Assembly (NCBI GenBank): GCA_015852425.1
Contig: JAAAIG010000624.1
Span: 1 to 23,387 of the forward strand
Length of the DNA stretch: 23,387 nucleotides
Origin: Gryganskiella cystojenkinii
Lineage: Eukaryota > Mortierellomycota > Mortierellomycetes > Mortierellales > Mortierellaceae
Direction of reading: 5' to 3'
Below the pieces are notes generated by a model. That model was not told where the DNA came from. It searched no databases and was given only the letters and a program-made list of their open reading frames with translations. The position numbers were made by a program, and so were the translations under genes. Position 1 is the first letter of the stretch. Every line of letters begins with the position of its first letter. Below, one piece after another: positions 17,704 through 23,387 of the stretch.

Positions 17704-19588
17704 ATGAGTTCTCATCGGACCACAAACAGGAGGGTTGTGAGGGGCCATGAAATCCTGCCCGAAGTAACAGTCCTCGCGCATCGTCACTCAATCCCATACC
17801 TGAGACCCTCTCCAGGTCGGGCCAGTGATCCAGTGCCCATTGGACCTCAGCCCCGCCCCATTGAGCCCAAGCAGCTTCGGCAGACGATTCCACATGAAAA
17901 ATTCTCATACGAGAGAGTCCTGCCAAGGACTCCAATCCACCTCCGAGTGTCATTCGCAGACTCTCTCCTCGTGGTCGCCGCAACGTGCAGACCTCGAGTC
18001 GCTTCAGTTTCGAGATCCTAGATTGAATCATTCGTTGCCCACCCATCGAGGGGGTACCTGTCGACTGAAAGTCGATCAATAACGACAGCTCCCGAAGACC
18101 ATGACAGGCCCAAGGACGACCATCGTTCTCCATATGGATATCTGAGAGGTAACCAGCCTTGAACACCTCGAGATTCGGCATAGAACAGAGCATCTCCTGC
18201 ACAGCGATGCCCTCGAGCTCAAGACAGTACTCCAATTTCAAGACCCTGATGGTCAAAAGATGACGAGCACCGACTTCCTTCAGAGCTGACCAATCTTGCA
18301 AACTGAAATTGCTCCGACAAAGGTCAAGTTCCGTCAATCGAACCAAGTTCTCGATGACCGTTTGGAACGCTGTCGGATCAAAACGTTGGTCTGGCAGATG
18401 GAGAGCCTCCAGTCGTTGACAGTGCTGCTTGGGCCCGATCGCTGAGGCTAAATGATCCATGATTGGTGATAGGCCGGGCTCGATCAGGACGCCGCTGTCG
18501 TTATCGAACATGGGTGACTCTGTGATGACCCATCGTAACCGTTCAAGGCTAGGAGAATTCTCAATTAACCAAAGATGGGCCTCCAACTCGACGGGGTCTG
18601 GGTCTTTCTCTTCGATGGTCAGGTCTCTAATCTGACAAGGGCCCATGATATCTTTAGCAAGATACTCCTCTGAAGGCAAGAGGGTGTATGACTCTAGTAC
18701 GGTTTCGGGTTCATTGTTGTCTGAGTCAGGGTCGTCGTCTTCTTCGAGTTCAAAGATATCGCTAGGCAGCGGAGTCGACCAGGATCCAGAAATGGAAAGC
18801 ATCTCGACTTTAGACCACAGAATTGTAAACATGGACAACCAATGTTCGTAACTGTTCTTGAATTCCAAGCCATGGCATTCCACTTCTCGCAATTGAGTAC
18901 AACTCGCGATCGCCTGTGCCATGTCCATATCCCCTGCTCGGTTGTATGAGAAATGCCTCAAGGTATCCCTGTGTCGACTGACGAGACTGACAATTGCATC
19001 TTCGATATTGGGAATATTAGGGAAAACTTGTTTGATAGTCAGGTCTGACAGGTTGGGAAAGAAGGGAAGCTCGTATACGGCGACAACCCAGCGTCGAGAG
19101 CTACGGTTGGTATTGTAAACATAGAAATCGATTGTCTCTAGGCATACGAGCTGGAGTTTGTGAATGAAGGCGGCGTTCTTTTCTAGGACTTGAAACTCGG
19201 GTCGTCCTTGTGGGTTCATCATATTGAGGTTGACTTCTCGCCAGAACAAAGGGAGGAAGACTCTGTGCCAGGCACGCGAAACTTGGAGACAGTTGGAGAG
19301 GGTTTGTCGATTCTTGTCGAGGCAACGCGCTACCAAAAGAAGCAATTCGGGAATGTCGAGAGGATGAGGTTGGTCCTGGTCCTGTGATTGACCTTGAATG
19401 CGTTTTCGAAGCTTGTGTGGAGGGGAAAGTAATTGAATGCGTTTTGGTTGCGGTTGTTGATGCGATTGTTGTTGGAGAATGAGTTGACCTTCCCCTTCCT
19501 GAGGTAGCTGACCTTGAGAATGTCCATTACTGCGCGCCGTGATCTTGCTGGATTGCAGCATGCTCGTGTGTTGTGTCGGTTGTCGCAT
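17702..19588 (-). CDS. F-box/LRR-type protein, 628 residues (subfamily B, intact member)
   Basis: A single exon. Residues 1-75 are Gln-rich and polar. The F-box is at about 77-120 (LDIPELLLLVARCLDKNRQ then VSRAWHRVFLPLFW). LRR-like segments follow, such as LSDLTIKQVFPN, LREVECHGLEF, VEMLSISGSW, QIRDLTIEE, LTELDLCRSNF and IRVLKLEYC. An acidic insert (ELEEDDDPDSDNNEPE) lies after SGSWSTPLP. The C-terminal part has a WAQWGGAEVQWALDHWPDLE motif also found in both broken relatives. An alternative start is Met 10. Its two decayed paralogues lie on either side on the same strand, so this is the surviving member of the group. A role as SCF substrate receptor is inferred from the family. Confidence 0.85.
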   Translation of the reverse strand: MRQPTQHTSMLQSSKITARSNGHSQGQLPQEGEGQLILQQQSHQQPQPKRIQLLSPPHKLRKRIQGQSQDQDQPHPLDIPELLLLVARCLDKNRQTLSNCLQVSRAWHRVFLPLFWREVNLNMMNPQGRPEFQVLEKNAAFIHKLQLVCLETIDFYVYNTNRSSRRWVVAVYELPFFPNLSDLTIKQVFPNIPNIEDAIVSLVSRHRDTLRHFSYNRAGDMDMAQAIASCTQLREVECHGLEFKNSYEHWLSMFTILWSKVEMLSISGSWSTPLPSDIFELEEDDDPDSDNNEPETVLESYTLLPSEEYLAKDIMGPCQIRDLTIEEKDPDPVELEAHLWLIENSPSLERLRWVITESPMFDNDSGVLIEPGLSPIMDHLASAIGPKQHCQRLEALHLPDQRFDPTAFQTVIENLVRLTELDLCRSNFSLQDWSALKEVGARHLLTIRVLKLEYCLELEGIAVQEMLCSMPNLEVFKAGYLSDIHMENDGRPWACHGLRELSLLIDFQSTGTPSMGGQRMIQSRISKLKRLEVCTLRRPRGESLRMTLGGGLESLAGLSRMRIFHVESSAEAAWAQWGGAEVQWALDHWPDLERVSGMGLSDDARGLLLRAGFHGPSQPSCLWSDENS

Positions 19589-19854
19589 TATGAAGACGTT
19601 TTGGTGAAGATGAAATTGAAAAAAGGAGGCAAATGAACGTGTGGGAGAAACAGAAAACGGAAAAGGGGTCAGTGCGGTTGATTTTTGAATTTTTGACTCT
19701 ACGCCTCCTCAAAGAGAAGATTGGACGCAAGCAATTGTATGATAAACAGACGTTCTGGAGGGTCCATTTCTTTTTTTAAAGAAAATGAGCGGACAAAATT
19801 GAAAACCAGCACTCCTGTATGACATTTTTCACTTGATATTTTCCGTTGGTCAGT

Positions 19855-20787
19855 CTAGAATGACTCCCATAGAGCAAAAAAAGAGCCGCAGTTGATGCCT
19901 TCCAGCAACCTTTCAGCTACTGAATTCAGGGTCACTCCGGACATTCGTTCTAGCAACGGCCAATTCGTCAAAGCCCATCGCGCATGGGGTTCGCTCCAAC
20001 TAGCCCATGACTCTTTTTCCAAATGAAGGACCCTCAACCGTCGCAGATTTTGTAGCAGGTCTAACCCATCGTTCAGGGCCAGCCGAGGCCTGTTACTCGA
20101 GGTGCAGGTGAGGAGACACCGCTCGAGTTTCGCCAGCGTTGCGAGTCGTGAGTGGACTAAATGACGAGACGCGTTTTCAGGTTTATAAGGACAATCGACT
20201 CGGAGCGTCAGGACCAAGTCTTTCAAGCCGTGACAGACCCACGGTCGGCCATCCTTCTGCATGTCCTTATCCGAGATCGTTCCTCCCTTGAATATTTCTA
20301 GAGATGGTAGAGTACAGAGCATTTGTTGGATCATTGGTCCCGTCACGTTGGCGCAATGCTGGATTGACATGGTCCTAATCATGTTTAAATGTCGATCCTG
20401 AGCCTGCAGACTCTTTCAAGCGCTTGGACCAAAGTTGGTGTAATCCAGATCCACTTCTGTTAAACGGAACATGCCCCCGACCAGAATCCGAAAGTCCTTC
20501 AGATGAAACACTTGATATGGTAGGAGGATGGTCTCCAACGTCTGACAGTGTCGCTTGGATTGAACCGCATTTGCCAGTATTGACATCACCACGTAATCGC
20601 CTGATCCTTGTCCTCGGGAAGCATACGTGGTCCATCGAAGACTCTTAAGGTCATGGCATTGTTGGATCAACCAGAATGGCGCCTGGACAGTTGTAGCGTC
20701 ATGTAATTCGCCATGTACTTCGCCACCACTCATGGTCAGGTCCTGGATTCGAGCCAGACCAATATTCTCAGTCAAGAGATCAACCAT
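19855..20787 (-). pseudogene. 5'-truncated LRR pseudogene (subfamily B)
   Basis: It matches the C-terminal half of the 628-residue protein from RIQDLT (QIRDLT in the relative) to the end. The F-box and the first LRR segments are missing; TGA lies two codons before the first Met at 20787. The reading frame is uninterrupted except for TGA at 20418-20416, which sits where both relatives have Trp (DYTNFGPSA-stop-KSL versus NFSLQDWSAL and NFGDSEWQSL). After it the frame continues to TAG at 19857-19855 with good similarity: QQMLCTLPSLEIFKGG, GRPWVCHGLK and ARWALTNWPLLERMSG. A short functional C-terminal product starting after the stop is possible but unlikely. Confidence 0.75.
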
Positions 20788-20789
20788 GA

Positions 20790-21125
20790 ATCAAAGACAA
20801 ATGTTGTATTTGGTTAGAGTATCGATTCAGATCATCACCACAGTCGATAAAAGGTGCGCCCACTGACCAGGAAGCAGGAAAATATACTACAACCACCACC
20901 TTTTTCACAACCACCCCATACATTAGCACAGGTCTTCTTGGAGGAAAAAGCCGTAGCAAGGCTCAGTGGCTCGAATTGGAGTTTAAAAAAGAAGTCGCGA
21001 CAAATCAAACCACGCCTAAGCCGGCTATCTCGTCAGGCTCTTTAAATAAGAGAACACTCACCCAGGATGTTTGCGAATACATCGATGACAATGGTGAATA
21101 TGCGGCCGAGCCATGCACAGACTAA
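20790..21125 (+). other. ATG-less 111-codon open frame, possible gene fragment
   Basis: The plus frame between TGA at 20787-20789 and TAA at 21123-21125 has no Met start. Its translation contains a Thr-rich run, then KAQWLELEFKKEVATN and ends RTLTQDVCEYIDDNGEYAAE. The second half has the composition of real protein. I do not recognise it. It lies on the strand opposite the truncated LRR pseudogene and begins exactly where that pseudogene's homology ends. It could be the 3' remnant of an inserted gene, or chance. Confidence 0.25.
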
Positions 21126-21276
21126 TGTGCACGACATCTCCCATTTTTTTTTTTCATCAATCTCTTCTCATTCTTATATATATACCAGAGTTACAGTATC
21201 TCTTCCCCTCTTCTGTTCATTAGCGTTGTCAATAGAGTATTTTTTATATCAACATTCCAATTGCCGAGTTTCATTT

Positions 21277-22413
21277 CTATTTGTTCAATCTTCCTCCTTC
21301 CTTATTGTATGAATATAGCCTACGGTCATCTTCACTCTCCCCATGGCGTACCCCTAGTGGGGCGATCAATGAACTAAGGTTCGGGACAACTCCCTCCCGG
21401 CGTAGGGCCTCCAGGAATGATTCTGGATACTCGTGATATCGACGTGGAGGCAGTGCCAGTTCGCGGATTCGGGGGAAAGTCACGCAGCCTGCGTCCGTAT
21501 CGTCGTCGTGGTCGGAGGAGGAGGAGGACATAGGGGTCTTTTTGAATCGCTCCTGGATTGTCTCGATCAACTCGTGCTCTTCCTCATCATGCTTCTCATC
21601 TCGTCTATCCAACTCTAATTCTTCTTTCAGCGTCATATGATCTGGCCGAAAGGTGATACAGGGTCTGCCGCCACCGTTTATATTGGCAAAATCGATGGAT
21701 TCCAACGAAGGGTGGTGCTGACCGAGTTTCAAGAGCATCTCAAGAGCTCTAGGATGCGTTGGTTCGTCGGCCATACACATAGCGACCGTCAGGGATTTCA
21801 GTTGGACAAGAGAAAAGAACGCCTTTAGAAACTCGTCGACAAACCCGATGACCAGACGTGTGTTCAAGGAGAGATCTGTCAAACGGATATTCAGACGCAT
21901 CACATCCTTCAAGAATAGTCGGGCCATGTCCGTCCAGTGTCCATATTGGGGACTATAATCGTATGGTAAATCCATCCTAAAGTCGAATTTTCGGAGATTT
22001 GTGCATTTCCTCTCTTGGCTGTTGTGATCGGTGTTGTTGTTCTTGACAATTGTAGATTCCACTTCGTCTGTGTCCAAGCCGTCTCTTTCGAGGGCTATTT
22101 CCTGTGCTTCTGGCCCGAAGAGGAGGATATAGATGGGAAGGGTGTAGTCGTGAGGAGCGAAATAATGTTCCCCATTTAAGGTAACACTGAGGTTTCGCAA
22201 ATGATCCTGGTTGTTGGCCAGGAATGGACAGGATCGTTTGCGATCGTTATAATCGAAATTGCGACCGACGAGCGGTTGAAATACTTCGCGGAACGGCTTG
22301 CTAGTCAAACAAAGCCGACAATAATCTCTATGACGCAGGTACTGGGATAGCATCAGTGCCAGTTCAGGGATTGCGATGAGGGTCGATAAGGACTGTGGCA
22401 TGGGAATGGTCAT
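21277..22413 (-). CDS. F-box-like protein, 378 residues (subfamily C)
   Basis: A single exon starting MTIPMPQSL. Residues about 8-55 look like a divergent F-box (LIAIPELALMLSQYLRHRDY then LTSKPFREVFQPLV). Weak LRR segments follow: LRNLSVTLNGE, LTDLSLNTRLV, LKSLTVAMC and LESIDFANING. An acidic, Ser-rich region (RRDEKHDEEEHELIE, then SSSSSDHDDDTD) precedes the last LRR-like part (FPRIRELALPPRRYHEYPE). The protein is shorter than other F-box/LRR members in the array and stops soon after LSSLIAPLGVRHGE, so its C-terminus could be truncated. No poly(A) signal is obvious. A role as SCF receptor is a family-level inference. Confidence 0.75.
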   Translation of the reverse strand: MTIPMPQSLSTLIAIPELALMLSQYLRHRDYCRLCLTSKPFREVFQPLVGRNFDYNDRKRSCPFLANNQDHLRNLSVTLNGEHYFAPHDYTLPIYILLFGPEAQEIALERDGLDTDEVESTIVKNNNTDHNSQERKCTNLRKFDFRMDLPYDYSPQYGHWTDMARLFLKDVMRLNIRLTDLSLNTRLVIGFVDEFLKAFFSLVQLKSLTVAMCMADEPTHPRALEMLLKLGQHHPSLESIDFANINGGGRPCITFRPDHMTLKEELELDRRDEKHDEEEHELIETIQERFKKTPMSSSSSDHDDDTDAGCVTFPRIRELALPPRRYHEYPESFLEALRREGVVPNLSSLIAPLGVRHGESEDDRRLYSYNKEGGRLNK

Positions 22414-22641
22414 CGAGGAAGGGCGAGGTAAATTAGCAATTGAGAGGAGGAGAGGAAGTCAATGAGAGGAGGGAGTTGAGGTGAGATGAAAGGAAAGGAA
22501 AATGAAAAGGAAGGAAAGGAACTGGAAGCAGATATGGAATAAAATACGAGTGGCACCAATGGTCCATAATTGAGTGACAACCAAGTTTGACCTATTCTGG
22601 GCTGAGCAATATTCGACTGCGTTTGAGCTTTTTTGCCACCA

Positions 22642-22672
22642 ACACACACACACACACACACACACGCACGCA
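22642..22672. repeat. (CA)n microsatellite
   Basis: About twelve CA units are followed by GCACGCAC and a run of A. It lies some 230 bp before the start codon of the minus-strand gene at 22413. Confidence 0.85.
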
Positions 22673-22679
22673 CAAAAAA

Positions 22680-23387
22680 AAGGACATCGATGTCAATTGA
22701 ACTTTTGTGCAACCAGCATTTGCGTTTGAGCATGCACAACAGATGTCCAACAAGACCATCAAGCACTTTATCAGACGACTATCTGGAAATAGAAATGGAG
22801 TTTTTCTGCCATTGACTCTAGCCTTATCCAGCACAGTGAACACGATACAGGGCATCTATAGCGAACATCATTTGTTGCGGTCTTCTGTTACACACGTAGA
22901 GCCTTCAATCAGAACACTCAAGCGCGAAATATTGTTTATAAGAGACGGCTATATGAGCTTGGCCGCGCGAGAAGTAACCTTAATGACCCCACCACTTATC
23001 ACTGCCCCCTTGACGTCAATGTACCCTGGATATCTCCCCAGAGCTCATGGTCCGATGAATTGGTTCTGGTCAAGAAGAGGCCACGTGCTATATTTTTCTG
23101 CTTCCAACGTCTCCGTCTCCATTTTTTCTGTCTCTCCCCATTCCCCATTTTCTCTTTTCGATCCCTCCAACGAGATACAGTATACAGTGCTGGACAAGAG
23201 CAATTGCATGTTTGCAAATTTAGACATTTCGTTGGCATTAACATCTCCATCTTGTTCTTTTCAAAAGTGCTTTGCCGAGAAGAAGACCGGACATGGTGAG
23301 AAATAGAGATACACGTGAACGACTGGCTTGTGGCAGCCAAGCGTTCATAGCAGCGTTGCTTTTTGATCCTTCGATGTCGGCTCTTCC
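22680..23387. promoter_or_regulatory. Intergenic, probable promoter region for a gene beyond the right edge
   Basis: No confident gene. The stretch carries TTTATAAG at about 22935, a perfect TGACGTCA (23011-23018), CACGTG at 23082-23087 and again at 23312-23317, and a C/T-rich tract at about 23100-23170. This resembles a promoter followed by a 5' UTR reading rightward. Two ATGs then stay open to the edge in one frame: 23293 (MVRNRDTRERLACG, 31 codons to the edge) and 23374. Either might be a true start; too little sequence is present to decide. A 188-codon plus frame from 22743 to 23306 has no recognisable domain and probably reflects chance. Confidence 0.35.

Noticed and set aside
15700..20787. 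Repeat-induced point mutation as the cause of the TGA codons.
   Set aside because: RIP changes CpA to TpA, which would turn TGG into TAG. Both stops are TGA, and the surrounding sequence shows no heavy C-to-T bias by eye.
22743..23306. 188-codon plus-strand open frame near the right edge.
   Set aside because: It overlaps TATA-like, CRE and E-box motifs and a C/T-rich tract, and no family resemblance is seen.

Overview
The window looks like nuclear DNA of an early-diverging filamentous fungus, most likely Mortierellomycota (Mortierella or a relative). This placement is an inference. It rests on GT-AG introns with GTAAGT, GTGAGT and GTACGT donors, TATA boxes and AATAAA signals, an intronless small secreted protein, and many divergent F-box/LRR genes. 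No bacterial, viral or complete transposon gene was seen, and no tRNA or rRNA gene was recognised.

Layout. Positions 1-1552 (minus) hold a decayed C2H2 zinc-finger gene with its 5' flank; it runs off the left edge. Positions 2170-3150 (plus) hold a complete unit for a 245-residue secreted protein: TATA box, signal peptide, intronless ORF and poly(A) signal. Positions 3151-6372 are gene-poor, with a possible solo LTR and two clusters of inverted repeats sharing a CCTGTATA-type core. Positions 6373-9669 (plus) are a four-exon gene for an F-box/WD40-type protein of 712 residues with an unusually long first intron (940 nt). Positions 10003-11654 (plus) hold a second copy of the zinc-finger locus in permuted order: the body comes first, then about 660 bp of polypurine and minisatellite DNA, then the promoter and first codons. 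Positions 11901-22413 (minus) are a head-to-tail array of six F-box/LRR-type genes and pseudogenes. Positions 22414-23387 are non-coding as far as can be seen and look like a promoter for a gene beyond the right edge.

The array has three subfamilies: two close paralogues of 579 and 575 residues (120 bp apart), one intact 628-residue gene with two broken relatives on either side, and one 378-residue F-box-like gene. F-box proteins normally bring substrates to SCF ubiquitin ligases, so this part of the window is probably a fast-evolving set of substrate receptors under birth and death. The F-box/WD40-type gene is a separate, more conventional receptor on the other strand.

The most notable observations are the permuted zinc-finger copy, whose two breakpoints fall at nearly the same ancestral position; two LRR pseudogenes in which a conserved tryptophan is TGA instead of TGG; the 940-nt intron; and the hairpin repeats. 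I did not find a convincing new multi-gene system; the evidence fits gene-family turnover better.
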